From assembly GCF_024713945.1 (NCBI RefSeq), contig NW_027461523.1, forward strand, positions 1-64,000: DNA of 64,000 nucleotides, in the 5' to 3' direction. Source of the DNA: Dermatophagoides farinae. Its lineage: Eukaryota; Arthropoda; Arachnida; Sarcoptiformes; Pyroglyphidae. Positions 1 through 9,801 of this stretch are shown here, in pieces. The notes beneath the pieces were generated by a model. The model was not told the origin of the DNA. It saw only the letters and a program-made list of their open reading frames with translations, and did not search any database. Each line of letters starts with the position of its first letter. The first letter of the stretch is position 1. The position numbers and the translations under genes were made by a program.

Positions 1-1
1 A

Positions 2-562
2 CACATAGTAGAGGCAGCTGAACTTAAAAACTGCAACAATGTAATGTTTTTTGAAGCTAAGAAATATGAACATCTGTATCTTTATCTGGTACGTTGCCCA
101 GACGGTCCGACGGCGAAGTTTCAAGTTTTCAACATACACACAATGAACGAAACGCGCTTTCTCGGTAACTGTACTAAAAACAGTCGACCAATCATGGTTT
201 TCAGCAAAGAATTCTCTGTCGAGCCGCATTTAGGACTGCTCGAAGAAATGTTTGTACAAATTATAGGTTGTCCTAAATACCACCCTAAATCATCTCCATT
301 TTTTGACCATATCCTTTCTTTTTTCTACCTCCAGGGAAAAATCCTTATTCGACATTACCAAATTATCAGCAAAAAGCTAGATAATGTCATTGCAAATCAA
401 GAACTTAGAGAGATCGGTCCTCGACTCGTGCTTGAACCAATAAGAATTTTCTCTGGCTGCTTTGGCGGAGCCACTCTGTGGAAGAACCCAGATTATAAAA
501 CTCCTACCGCTCTTTCGATCGAGGCAAAAAAAAAACTTGCTGAGCAAGCCGAAACGAGCTAA
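2..562 (+). CDS. BRX1: BRX1 ribosome biogenesis protein (5' truncated)
   Basis: C-terminal part of the Brix-domain protein BRX1, a nucleolar factor needed for 60S ribosomal subunit assembly. The reading frame stays open to the left edge, and the residues before the first visible Met (ELKNCNNVMFFEA) match the conserved BRX1 block, so the gene continues off the window. Other family hallmarks are GPTAKFQV, NIHTMNE, GNCTKNSRPI, EEMFVQIIGCPKYH, the EIGPRLVLEPIRIF block and the closing FGGATLWKNP. The visible part is 186 residues of a family usually about 300-350 long. It converges on the RPAP1-like gene with 64 bp between stops. Identity is secure; only the 5' end is missing. Confidence 0.93.
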   Translation, partial: HIVEAAELKNCNNVMFFEAKKYEHLYLYLVRCPDGPTAKFQVFNIHTMNETRFLGNCTKNSRPIMVFSKEFSVEPHLGLLEEMFVQIIGCPKYHPKSSPFFDHILSFFYLQGKILIRHYQIISKKLDNVIANQELREIGPRLVLEPIRIFSGCFGGATLWKNPDYKTPTALSIEAKKKLAEQAETS

Positions 563-626
563 ACAAGAAAATGAATTTTTCTAATAAAATAATTTAAAAT
601 TGATTATTGATATATGCTAATCACAG

Positions 627-3600
627 TTATTGAGTTATTTCTAAAAGTGTTTCTTTACAAATTCGGTAATATGTATTGAAACAGTCGTTAGCTACTTTTC
701 TTATAAACTTTTTGATTTGTTCAGTCGAAAAAGCAGCCTTTTCTTCAATAACGGCATCGTCAAAACTGAGCGCAATAAGTGCAAGCAAAGGATGTGAAAT
801 AGTTTTCGAATTCAACACATGGTCGAAGATTCTTTGCAATGTAAGCTTAGCAGACTCGTTTAATTCGTCGTAAATGGGGTTAGTTTTTTGTTGTAACTCA
901 GAGAAAAACAATAAAAGTGATGCTCCCTTGACATTAGATTCCAGCTTTTCCAATAAAATGTAACGCGTCGATTCTAACTTGTCTTCTTGCACAGAAATGG
1001 TGTTGTCGTAATTGAGGGAACAGTCTAGCAAAAACAATATCAGTTTGAAAACATCAGCGAGTTCGTTGCAGTGTTCAATCTGAATATTTATCAACTGTGA
1101 TATGGTGTCGCAATAATCCGAGTTAGCGTCTAAATTGGATTTCATGAGTTTGAAGAAGTAGTTATTGATGGAAAAAAAGTTGTAAGGGTTCGAAGAAACA
1201 AACAATTTGTTAATTGGAACTTCAGCTTTTTGTAGTCCTGATCCTGCGAAAATGTAAGCGAGTAAATTTTGTTGAACCGTCTCTGGCAAGAAATTCTTGA
1301 TGTGCTCCAAACAGTACAAAACAGTGGTGAGTCTGCTACAAAGCGCGAGAGTCTTAATCGAGTCAGGCTGTTTGAAGAAGTCTGGGCTGATTGCTGATGC
1401 AGTAAGAATGACAAAGTCCAGGTGATAAAAGGGAATCAAAAAGTATGTGTAATCAGAAATACGTGTGTCGATCAAAGGGATGCTTGTGATGGAAGAGTAA
1501 GAAGAAACCTGAGATATAGTTTGGATAACAGTATTTGCCAAGTCGAAAATGGTTTTTTCCTGATTTTCTACTAAAAGCTTGGCTTTGACTGCAAAATAAG
1601 CTACTACCCAGTAATGATTATGTTTCAGCGAGATAGTATCGAATTCGTTGAAAGAGAAATACCTGGTGATTGTGTTAGAGTGGTAATTTCTAGCAGCATT
1701 TAAATAAGTTTCCGAACAGAAATTCAAACTTTCTTCTGAACACAAAAATTTGCGTACCTGAGTTTTGATACAGTCTATCTGAAAAACATCTGGTTCGGCC
1801 TGGAATTGGTTCTGTAAGTCTTTTGTACGTTCCAAAAAAGAAATATACAAGTGTATGGAACTGGAATTGTAAGACATGTTCTGTAAAAGGTATTTCGTCA
1901 AGCCGACATAGCGGTCAACAAGTAACAACTCAGGAAATTCGAAAGATTCCAGTTTAAGTTCGCAACCTATGGAAATGCATCTGTATAAAAGCTCGCTGTA
2001 TTCTAAAAGCCATTTGTTGATTTGTTGCAGGTGTTTTTGGTTCTTAGTTTTGTTTGCGCTTGCAGAAATACACTCTTGGAAAAGAGTATACATGAAGACG
2101 TCGGTTTTGACTTCGTAATATTTTGGAAAAGCCACTAAACTTAACTGGAGAGCTATTTTAGCTGCAAATGAGTTTCGATGAGCTGTTTCGAGGAAGTCAA
2201 TGGTAACAACTTGGACAAGTTTTTGGAAATCGTCGTTGTTGATTAACGAAATGATATTTTGATCGTCGTCGGAAAGAATCAAATGTTTTGTCAAAAACAA
2301 AAACAAATTAAGCGTAAGAGAATGAGCGGCATAATTTTTAGAGGCCAGAATTATCTTGTCAAACAAGAAGTTTACAAATCGTATGAAAATAGACTTATCT
2401 AGAGCGGAAACGGAACCACTAGAGTTGCAAAACAAGCAATCAATAACAAGTTTTGCTAAAGTAGAAGAATGCAAAGCAAATTGAACCAGGAGCCATAGGC
2501 AAGCGGAGATGCAGAGTTCGTTTTTAGAATAAATCAACCTTTTGCAAATCTCTGCAATAAATCCTACGCTAGACGTGTTCTGTCCCCAAAGAAGTAAGCT
2601 AGCCAAAGGATCGTCTGTGCGCATGTAGTTTATGTCTTCTGCATCCAGATTTTCTTGAATAAATGCGAGTTGATTTTCAGAATTGAGGTAGTCAAATAGA
2701 AAGTTGGACAAATCGTTACCTTTGTTTGCGTTATCAACAGTGATATTGTCGTCGTTTCGCTTCAAACATCGTAAAGCTCGCATTTTGTCGGAATATTCGT
2801 CTGCATCGAAGAAAAAGTCTCTCATAGTAATTGATTTTGTTTGTAGTTTTGACTCGCGGTGAATGAAAAAATTGTTACTTGATAAGTCAGATTTTTCAAG
2901 AATTGAGAATGTGCTTAGTCCAAACAAGTAAGCCATACAAATCAAACAATGCTCCTTAACTTTGGTAGAGTTGGCACTGGAAATGAGGAACAAAAGTTTT
3001 TCGTGTAGCTGAAGGTATGAAAATAGGTAGTGGTCGAATTTAACCAAGTCTACAACGATATTTTGGTTTAGGCAGTCTTTTGGAACTTGGCTGTCTTCAA
3101 ATGCTGAAGGGGTGTATCGGTTTTGCAATATATTAGACAAAATGTTCAAAGAGATTAAAACCTGGCTTTCGTTTTGGCTAGCCAAGTATGTTATTAATTG
3201 CGGAATTGAACGGCTCTCTGTCTGTGAAGACGCGTGATTAAAAATTAACACACCAGCATCAGTATCATCGGGAGTCGAAAGCTCGCCTTCATAGGTAAAT
3301 TTTAAATTATTTATGGCGCCAATGAAATTTGGCAACGATACTGAATTGTTCGAAGCGTTATCTGAAGTCCAACTTAGCTTCTGAACCGTTTCGACAAAGT
3401 CTAAGTCGAAGTCTTGCTCAATTCCGTTCTTGTTGAGATCTATTTTAAGTTTAATTACGTTTTCGTTAATAGTAATGGGTTCGTTAAAATCTGTTTTAGC
3501 AAAATAACTTTTAATTATATCTTCTCCACAATTTAAAGTGAGCTTGGATTTACAATATTCAGTGTTGTCAGTCTCGCTCAATTTGAATACAACGTCACCC

Positions 3601-3749
3601 ACACACTCATCGCCTGATGAATCAGTAATATCTTCACAAGTCGTCGATGAAGCAAACAACTTGTTTGTTGAATCGTTGTCACATTTTTTACTATGGGCGT
3701 TCTCTTTCTCGCTTATCTTTGCTGACGAAAATTTATTTTTGGTTATCAT
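627..3749 (-). CDS. RPAP1-like (RNA polymerase II-associated protein 1) helical protein
   Basis: A 1040-residue, mostly alpha-helical protein. The first 110 residues are acidic and Ser/Asn-rich. Around residues 110-220 an order of elements recalls RPAP1/Rba50: a hydrophobic beta segment, KLSWT, a short strand reading LKFTYEGEL, then a helical stretch beginning RSIPQLITYLAS that resembles the RPAP1 segment following its LHHHG motif. The His-rich motif itself is degenerate (FNHAS). The rest is armadillo-like helices without a catalytic motif. RPAP1 proteins help assemble and import RNA polymerase II. The assignment rests on motif order, not on strong identity; another ARM/HEAT scaffold is possible. 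Its ATG is 160 bp from the divergent VPS35-like gene, so the two may share a promoter region. Confidence 0.45.
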   Translation of the reverse strand: MITKNKFSSAKISEKENAHSKKCDNDSTNKLFASSTTCEDITDSSGDECVGDVVFKLSETDNTEYCKSKLTLNCGEDIIKSYFAKTDFNEPITINENVIKLKIDLNKNGIEQDFDLDFVETVQKLSWTSDNASNNSVSLPNFIGAINNLKFTYEGELSTPDDTDAGVLIFNHASSQTESRSIPQLITYLASQNESQVLISLNILSNILQNRYTPSAFEDSQVPKDCLNQNIVVDLVKFDHYLFSYLQLHEKLLFLISSANSTKVKEHCLICMAYLFGLSTFSILEKSDLSSNNFFIHRESKLQTKSITMRDFFFDADEYSDKMRALRCLKRNDDNITVDNANKGNDLSNFLFDYLNSENQLAFIQENLDAEDINYMRTDDPLASLLLWGQNTSSVGFIAEICKRLIYSKNELCISACLWLLVQFALHSSTLAKLVIDCLFCNSSGSVSALDKSIFIRFVNFLFDKIILASKNYAAHSLTLNLFLFLTKHLILSDDDQNIISLINNDDFQKLVQVVTIDFLETAHRNSFAAKIALQLSLVAFPKYYEVKTDVFMYTLFQECISASANKTKNQKHLQQINKWLLEYSELLYRCISIGCELKLESFEFPELLLVDRYVGLTKYLLQNMSYNSSSIHLYISFLERTKDLQNQFQAEPDVFQIDCIKTQVRKFLCSEESLNFCSETYLNAARNYHSNTITRYFSFNEFDTISLKHNHYWVVAYFAVKAKLLVENQEKTIFDLANTVIQTISQVSSYSSITSIPLIDTRISDYTYFLIPFYHLDFVILTASAISPDFFKQPDSIKTLALCSRLTTVLYCLEHIKNFLPETVQQNLLAYIFAGSGLQKAEVPINKLFVSSNPYNFFSINNYFFKLMKSNLDANSDYCDTISQLINIQIEHCNELADVFKLILFLLDCSLNYDNTISVQEDKLESTRYILLEKLESNVKGASLLLFFSELQQKTNPIYDELNESAKLTLQRIFDHVLNSKTISHPLLALIALSFDDAVIEEKAAFSTEQIKKFIRKVANDCFNTYYRICKETLLEITQ

Positions 3750-3909
3750 AAATTATCATTAATAAACTAAATTATTTTTATTAGAAATATCTTGAAAAAG
3801 TTTTGAAATCAAAAATTACTACTGTCAAAAATAAATTCTTCGATCATTAATCTGTGGTAATAAAAAATTTAGTTATTTTTGCTAAAATAATGCATTTTAG
3901 AAGTGTTGT

Positions 3910-6585
3910 ATGTTGATTCCGTCTTCAGATATTTCGTTAAGTTCCATTGTAGATTGCTTGTCTCATATTGACTCGACTATCCACGAAAAACTAGCGAAAA
4001 ACTCGTTGCCGGAATGTCTGACTGTAATAGCAGATTCAATAAACATCTGTAATGAATCTTCATTATCTGTGGAAGAGTTTAGCTATTGTGTAAAGTACAT
4101 TGAGAAACTAATATCCATATTGAACGAGTATTTATGTTTAGATTCGTTTTTATGGGCAGATCGAATATTTGAGCTGTACGTATCATCAATGCACAATTAT
4201 TGCGTACTTTCGAGAGTATATATCCAGGGTTGCGTTCTAGCAGCTATTTTTCATTGGTTACTTGAAAAACCCGAATTATTTAAAGAACTTATTGCTACTT
4301 TTGCTAATGAAAAACTTGAAGGCAACGAAGAAAGCTTGTTGGACAACAACTCTAGCGAACGATTGAACAACGCAGAATCTGTTGTTTTAGACAACAAGCA
4401 TAAGCTGATACTATACTACTTGGATCACTACAACAAATGCATGTCGCAAATTCAATCTCCGCATATTTCCCTGTATCTTCGAATGTTCATGACTGAAAAG
4501 TTTACAATCAAATTCAACGACATGAATCCACAATTGAAAGCAGAAGTAATGTATGATTATTTGCTGGACAATATCGCTACATGCTTGAAACAACTAGTTC
4601 GTCTCGAGTATTACAGTTTGAACGAAAATTTAGGCGGCATACGTAGGATAAACCATGTTTGGCTTTTGGAAAGCATTACGCGAATTTTCATTGGCAACTG
4701 CAAATCTATTCGTCAGTGGAATAATAGGTACTTGCCAGCTCTTCTACAACTTATTAAACAATCGAAAAACCTAAAGTCGATCGAGTTTATAGCGATGAGA
4801 ATAGTAGAGTTTAGTGAATTTTTTCAGCTATTGTTTAGTGTGATCCAGCTTCTGGAGGTACTGCCTAGCGCTTGCTTACACAATGATTTCTTCGAAAAAT
4901 TAACAGTGAGGTTGTTGGAAAAACAGGAAATAATGGATGAAACTCTAGCGTCGGACGAAGAAACTAAACAGGCCGAGCTTATCGCATGTGGGTGTTTAGA
5001 ATTATTTAGGTACATCGAGGAAAATCTAGGCAAGCTTGCTGCCTATATTGAACAGTTCGTCAAAGACCCGTCAAACCCTCATCAAATAATCAATAATTGG
5101 GGTTACTATTTACGATTTTTGGAGTTTTGCTCTAAGCGAGGGTACAATACACTAAACGCTTTGACTAAGTTATTGTTTACGTTCTGTTGCTCGTTTGAGG
5201 AGCTCATTGAACATTACAATTTGACAGCCATTTTTAGAAACAATAATGCAGACGATGACCAAGAAATAGAGGATAAACCAGCAACTATGGATGAAGTTAA
5301 CGCGGTCTGGAATGAAATACAGGAAAAAAACGCTCGAAGCGAAATCGTTAACTCGCTTGCCAATATGTGCAAAAACACGATTTCCAAGTTTGGCATAAAA
5401 GAAAAAAATATCGCAGAACTTATCGATCGCATTTTCCAATTTATTTACAAACCTGAATCTGAGGGCAGAATAATAGGAGCGATTATCGAAGGAATAGTGG
5501 AAAACAATATAGTCGCAGATGTAAGCATCTTGTTTGAAGTTATTAGCTTGCATATACAACCTGCTCAACTCGAAAAGCTATCGCTGTTGATTAATTCGTG
5601 TCATAATTTGCCTCTTCGCGAGCAGCAAAGAATGTTTTACTTGTTCAGCAGTATGCAAGAAATTTCCAGGTTTCAAAAGTTCGATTTATGTTCTGTGTAT
5701 TATGACTTGGTTACGGCTTGGATAAAACTGATAGAACGTAATGTAGAAAAAATCGAATTTAATAGTCTGGAAAATAAAAGCCAAAAAGAAGAAGATAAGG
5801 GTTTTGAAATTAAACACGATAATACGTCTGATAATCAAGAATCAGATTTTACCGAAGTGTCTATTGCACAAAACCAAAATGAATGTTCCGATAATGCTGC
5901 ATTTAAAAACCCAGTTAATGATGGTTATGACAGTTCTGGCGACGAAGAAATGCCAAAACAGACTGATAATAAACTCACATCGCTCGCAACTAATTCTACA
6001 CGAAATTTGAGTGATAATGGTTCGCGTGATTCTGAGGCCTATTTGACAGAAGCCGAAGTTCAGCAAATAATAAAAGAATGTTCCAAATTAATTATCTTGA
6101 TCGAAGACACGTGTCTCTCAAAAAGCATCAACTCTTGCATTTACGTAGCCAAAGTAGCGATGAGATATAACTATGAAAATATTGTCAAAACATTTTTATC
6201 CAGAGCTATTTATAACTTCGAAGCCCGTTTCTTAACGGTATCTGAAGAAATAGATATCATAAAAGGCTTTCTCGACTTGTTCACTTCTAACGATGTGAAA
6301 GTGCCGAGAGAAGACTTCCTCAACTACTTATCTCGAATTTACCACAAATGTAAAAGCTTGCTAAACGACGAAGACAAATGCTTCTTTATTGTTAAGTGTG
6401 CATTACTGTTATGGAAAAACAATTTTACAGAGGAAGTAGGCCAGTGTTTCGCTCAGTGTAGAATGATATTGGCTGAATCTTATTTTCCCAAGGAAAAATT
6501 GAAGGATAAACTACGCGAATTGTTTGTTGAAGCAAACTATTTGAAAACCGACTATGAATTGAAAAAAATGTTTGACGTTAATTAA
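3910..6585 (+). CDS. VPS35/VPS35L-type retromer or retriever core subunit
   Basis: An 891-residue alpha-solenoid protein. A region near residues 165-260 (a helix rich in Gln and His, then SLYLRMFM, later LLESITRIF) resembles VPS35-family blocks such as the LFLRNYLL and MECIIQVFP segments. The C-terminal 180 residues have the helical-hairpin pattern of the VPS35 C-terminal solenoid, ending near KCALLLWKNN, which parallels the family's closing LFW segment. The N-terminal PRLYLL motif of true VPS35 is replaced by SRVYIQG, which fits the VPS35L (retriever) branch at least as well. A low-complexity acidic insert lies at about residues 610-700. These proteins form the cargo scaffold for endosome-to-Golgi or endosome-to-surface recycling. 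Its TAA overlaps the stop of the convergent Fes1-like gene. Confidence 0.5.
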   Translation: MLIPSSDISLSSIVDCLSHIDSTIHEKLAKNSLPECLTVIADSINICNESSLSVEEFSYCVKYIEKLISILNEYLCLDSFLWADRIFELYVSSMHNYCVLSRVYIQGCVLAAIFHWLLEKPELFKELIATFANEKLEGNEESLLDNNSSERLNNAESVVLDNKHKLILYYLDHYNKCMSQIQSPHISLYLRMFMTEKFTIKFNDMNPQLKAEVMYDYLLDNIATCLKQLVRLEYYSLNENLGGIRRINHVWLLESITRIFIGNCKSIRQWNNRYLPALLQLIKQSKNLKSIEFIAMRIVEFSEFFQLLFSVIQLLEVLPSACLHNDFFEKLTVRLLEKQEIMDETLASDEETKQAELIACGCLELFRYIEENLGKLAAYIEQFVKDPSNPHQIINNWGYYLRFLEFCSKRGYNTLNALTKLLFTFCCSFEELIEHYNLTAIFRNNNADDDQEIEDKPATMDEVNAVWNEIQEKNARSEIVNSLANMCKNTISKFGIKEKNIAELIDRIFQFIYKPESEGRIIGAIIEGIVENNIVADVSILFEVISLHIQPAQLEKLSLLINSCHNLPLREQQRMFYLFSSMQEISRFQKFDLCSVYYDLVTAWIKLIERNVEKIEFNSLENKSQKEEDKGFEIKHDNTSDNQESDFTEVSIAQNQNECSDNAAFKNPVNDGYDSSGDEEMPKQTDNKLTSLATNSTRNLSDNGSRDSEAYLTEAEVQQIIKECSKLIILIEDTCLSKSINSCIYVAKVAMRYNYENIVKTFLSRAIYNFEARFLTVSEEIDIIKGFLDLFTSNDVKVPREDFLNYLSRIYHKCKSLLNDEDKCFFIVKCALLLWKNNFTEEVGQCFAQCRMILAESYFPKEKLKDKLRELFVEANYLKTDYELKKMFDVN

Positions 6586-7331
6586 GCTGTTAAACTTAAG
6601 GGCTTATCTGATGAACACTTTTTGTTTTCAGACTCGGAAGTTTGTCTGTCTTTAATGTATTTAATGTGTTCAACGAGGTTTTCGATTTTGTTTTTGCAGT
6701 TGCTGTAAGCGATATTTTCAAACTTGGACAATAATGCTTCTCCGCTGTTTGCCAAGAAGCAGTCTTCTATTTCGTTTTGGTTTTTAATTAAACCCGATAA
6801 AACAGAAAAAATTCTCGTTAGGTATTCGTTTTTCTTATCGTCATACGCGCTAAAGTCTTCTTCGCTGTGTTCTGCAAGTTTGTTCAGAATATCAGTAAGG
6901 AAATTTTTTTTGTAAAATTCCTGCTGTACTTCTGGATTGTTTGGAAGTATTAACGCTAAAAAGATGCAACAAGCGCGCTTAACTTCTTGGGTGTCGTTTT
7001 TGAAACAAGATATCAGATGATCTGTTAAACCGACTCTGCAAACATTTCTGGCTAGCTCAGGGCAAATGTCTAAGTAGTCTTGCAACGTGTTGAACGTGTC
7101 TATTTTTTCTTCATCAGTGCCGTTCACTATAACTTCTATGTGTTTAGGAATTTGTTTGTAAACATCGATGGTTTCGCTCATAAATTCATTCATAGCGTTT
7201 TGCAGGAACTCAAAGTCTTTTTTGCTGTAGGTAAACTTTTTCGACTCGGCCATATCGTTTTTTTTTGTGTGTTTGGTAGCCAGACCCAACAAACTGGTCA
7301 ACTGAGTGAAGTCACACGTATCTTTAGACAT
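6582..7331 (-). CDS. Fes1/HspBP1-type Hsp70 nucleotide exchange factor
   Basis: A 249-residue helical-repeat protein resembling Fes1/HspBP1, cytosolic exchange factors that release ADP from Hsp70. It has a short N-terminal helix (FTQLTSLLGLA), like the Fes1 LLKLAI segment, a helical block starting YSKKDFEFLQNAM, an armadillo repeat reading TLQDYLDICPELARNVCRVGL (compare the family's EELVE-IDNANDL-KLGGL), and the diagnostic ALILPNNPEVQQEFYKKNFL (compare QNNPKAQ). The first ATG in this frame is at 7331; upstream codons include only non-ATG starts, so the longer reading is not used. The stop codon overlaps the convergent VPS35-like gene by three to four bases. Confidence 0.68.
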   Translation of the reverse strand: MSKDTCDFTQLTSLLGLATKHTKKNDMAESKKFTYSKKDFEFLQNAMNEFMSETIDVYKQIPKHIEVIVNGTDEEKIDTFNTLQDYLDICPELARNVCRVGLTDHLISCFKNDTQEVKRACCIFLALILPNNPEVQQEFYKKNFLTDILNKLAEHSEEDFSAYDDKKNEYLTRIFSVLSGLIKNQNEIEDCFLANSGEALLSKFENIAYSNCKNKIENLVEHIKYIKDRQTSESENKKCSSDKPLSLTA

Positions 7332-7420
7332 GGCAATAGCAAAACAGCCGGAGTTTAAAGTCAAAATATATGTAAATAAATAAAAAAAAGCTAGAAAATT
7401 TTATCTAAGCTTTTTTCTAG

Positions 7421-9613
7421 TTAAAATGTATACTGACTCCAGTAATGTGGAATTTTGGGGAAAAAAAAACTTGATACATTAATTTTCAAAGGTATATTAG
7501 ATGGAGCGTAGTTCGGGTTCATAAACAAGTGTTTTTTGCTGAGTATTGTTCTAAAAAGCGATCCAGATTGGAGTGTTTTAGCGTTGAAAGCGGTGACTCG
7601 TTCCAAATGCGAGTCGAAGAACCATTCTCTCCAGCAAAATACGTTGCAGTGTTCTTGCAAACATTCTAAGAGCAGTGGTGTAAATTCAAATACGTTGGGG
7701 AACAGATCCAAAATTTGGTTTAGGACCATCAAAAATTGCAAAAAAATCGGACTTTTTTGATTTGTTTTTTCTGAATGTACGCCATGTCTAGTGCGGAATT
7801 TGTGACCAAACCAGAGAAATTCACGTTCAATCAGCTCAAGCAGTCCGTTAGTTGTTCGAAATCTAGAATCCATTATCACACAACACAGACTAGCTAACTG
7901 CGCAGTTCTATCCCACCCATCACTGCAATGCACTAAAATATTTTTGCCGTTTTGCAGCAAATTCGCCATTTTTACGGAAGCATTTAGAATCATAGACAAG
8001 TTTTTAAACCATTGGGACGATAATATCGTGGGCAGCAGCGAATCATGTAGGTTTTTAATTAAGACAATGCCTGATTCGCTATGTTTTTCGTACTTTATAG
8101 AAGCAATGCAGCTATTCATAGCTTTAAATGCATTGTTCACTTTGTGAATATTGTTTATCGATGCGAAATCAATTTCGCAACCGAAGTAATTTATGATTGT
8201 GTCTTCGTACCCCGCGCCTTTGAATTTGCACGCAAAAGCGTTGGTAAACGGCCTAGCGTCAATGATATAGCAAGGAGAAGACTGGTTGGGATGTAATTTG
8301 TACTTTACCAGCTGTTCATCTTCAATACATCTGCGGTCGTTAAAACTCGCAAGCGGTTGGCTCGATCTCCATAAACTAGCATGTTTGGTTCGGTAAGACA
8401 TTAAAGGTAATCGGCCGTTAGACCTAAAGTTTGCAATTTCAACGATTTCTTCGTTAGTCAGCTCAGCTCCTCCGAAAGGCAAATAGTCAGGATACGTAGG
8501 ACAAAGTTCAAACGATTTATTAATTTCCGAGAAGATAGGTCCGTCGAAATACTGAATAGATTTATAATACGTTGGAGCGTCAAACAAGACGTAAATCGAT
8601 TCATCAGCATCCTTATTGTTATTTAAGCTGCTGTCAGACGTGCTGAAAACGTCAAAGCAAACTGATAATTTCTTCACAGCGTTAATCAATTCTATTTCTT
8701 TTTTGTATACTACATTGGAACGAAGAATAATATTAAACTCGCGAAAATGTTTGAGATCAATAACAAAACCATGCGGTTGCATTGAATCGGGTAGATTAAA
8801 AAAGTTCTCGTGGTTCTTGTCAAACAGTATTTCTACATGTATCTTGACCAAGTTTCCGTGAAATATTGAATACAGCCCAGTATCGATCATGTTCTTAATA
8901 AACTCTTTTTCACGTTCATCTTTATAGTCATGAAACCGAAAGATTATTCGAAAGTTTGTTGCGATAAAGTCGCAGTCTATAGAGTGGGTCTCGCCATCTT
9001 TTTTTTTGTCGCGTGGTGATCCAGCATTAGCACTGGTGTTATAATCGTTAGACTCTATAATTTTATTTTCTAGCGACGAGTCGTGTTTGTCGATCGAGAA
9101 TTTGTTACGCGGCAGGATTGATTTAGTGGACATCTTGCAATCTCTGAACGTATGAATAACCTGTTCATTTTGAACAAAATATAACCCGTACTCACTATTG
9201 TACTTAAAATCAAATAATAAATTGACTGGTAACTTTAAAAATTCATCGTGCTGACTTTTTGAAATTTTGTAATAAGTTGGCTCTTTGGCATCGGACCTCG
9301 GAACAGAGCGACCTTGGATAGATCTAATGATAATAAGTTGGCTGTTAGAGTTAGTTCCAGACAAATTGAAATCTTTAATTACTTTAGCAGCAGTTTGCGC
9401 TATGTTGATTGTGGGAGCTAGATATTTTTGGGTATCAACGTGGGAAACAGCCGTGGTGAGTTTCGAAAACCAGGAATCAACTTCTTTTGAAGCGTTGAGG
9501 GGGCTGGACAATGTTGTCTTGCTGAGAAAAACTTTGGATGTTGCATTTTTTGACTCGTTTACTGCAAAGGGATTTCGGACTTTTGGTTTTTTCAAATCAT
9601 TTCTTTTTTCCAT
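7421..9613 (-). CDS. Myotubularin-family 3-phosphoinositide phosphatase
   Basis: A 730-residue myotubularin. The active-site loop reads HCSDGWDR (Cys563 to Arg569, Cx5R), followed by TAQLASLCCVIMDSRFRT and GLLELIEREFLWFGHKF, all typical of catalytically competent MTMs, which remove the 3-phosphate from PI3P and PI(3,5)P2 on endosomes. The N-terminal 100 residues are basic and Ser/Asn-rich. Residues about 100-350 should contain the PH-GRAM domain, although no crisp motif is visible. The segment FRSNGRLPLMSYR (about residues 403-415) is the family's block before the phosphatase core. No FYVE finger or C-terminal coiled coil is present. Identity and predicted activity are well supported. Confidence 0.93.
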   Translation of the reverse strand: MEKRNDLKKPKVRNPFAVNESKNATSKVFLSKTTLSSPLNASKEVDSWFSKLTTAVSHVDTQKYLAPTINIAQTAAKVIKDFNLSGTNSNSQLIIIRSIQGRSVPRSDAKEPTYYKISKSQHDEFLKLPVNLLFDFKYNSEYGLYFVQNEQVIHTFRDCKMSTKSILPRNKFSIDKHDSSLENKIIESNDYNTSANAGSPRDKKKDGETHSIDCDFIATNFRIIFRFHDYKDEREKEFIKNMIDTGLYSIFHGNLVKIHVEILFDKNHENFFNLPDSMQPHGFVIDLKHFREFNIILRSNVVYKKEIELINAVKKLSVCFDVFSTSDSSLNNNKDADESIYVLFDAPTYYKSIQYFDGPIFSEINKSFELCPTYPDYLPFGGAELTNEEIVEIANFRSNGRLPLMSYRTKHASLWRSSQPLASFNDRRCIEDEQLVKYKLHPNQSSPCYIIDARPFTNAFACKFKGAGYEDTIINYFGCEIDFASINNIHKVNNAFKAMNSCIASIKYEKHSESGIVLIKNLHDSLLPTILSSQWFKNLSMILNASVKMANLLQNGKNILVHCSDGWDRTAQLASLCCVIMDSRFRTTNGLLELIEREFLWFGHKFRTRHGVHSEKTNQKSPIFLQFLMVLNQILDLFPNVFEFTPLLLECLQEHCNVFCWREWFFDSHLERVTAFNAKTLQSGSLFRTILSKKHLFMNPNYAPSNIPLKINVSSFFFPKIPHYWSQYTF

Positions 9614-9801
9614 AAAAGGTGAACTGAAAAAATCAAAAAAAAACTTTATAAAATTTTAATGAACCATTTTTTTAATAAACAAATAATGATAATCTAGAAA
9701 TCTGATCAAATAACATAGAATGATTTTTTGCCAAAGTGTTCTCGATCAGTGCAAATTTTATTGAATAACCAATTGAGACGCATTTGTTTATCCAACGATC
9801 T

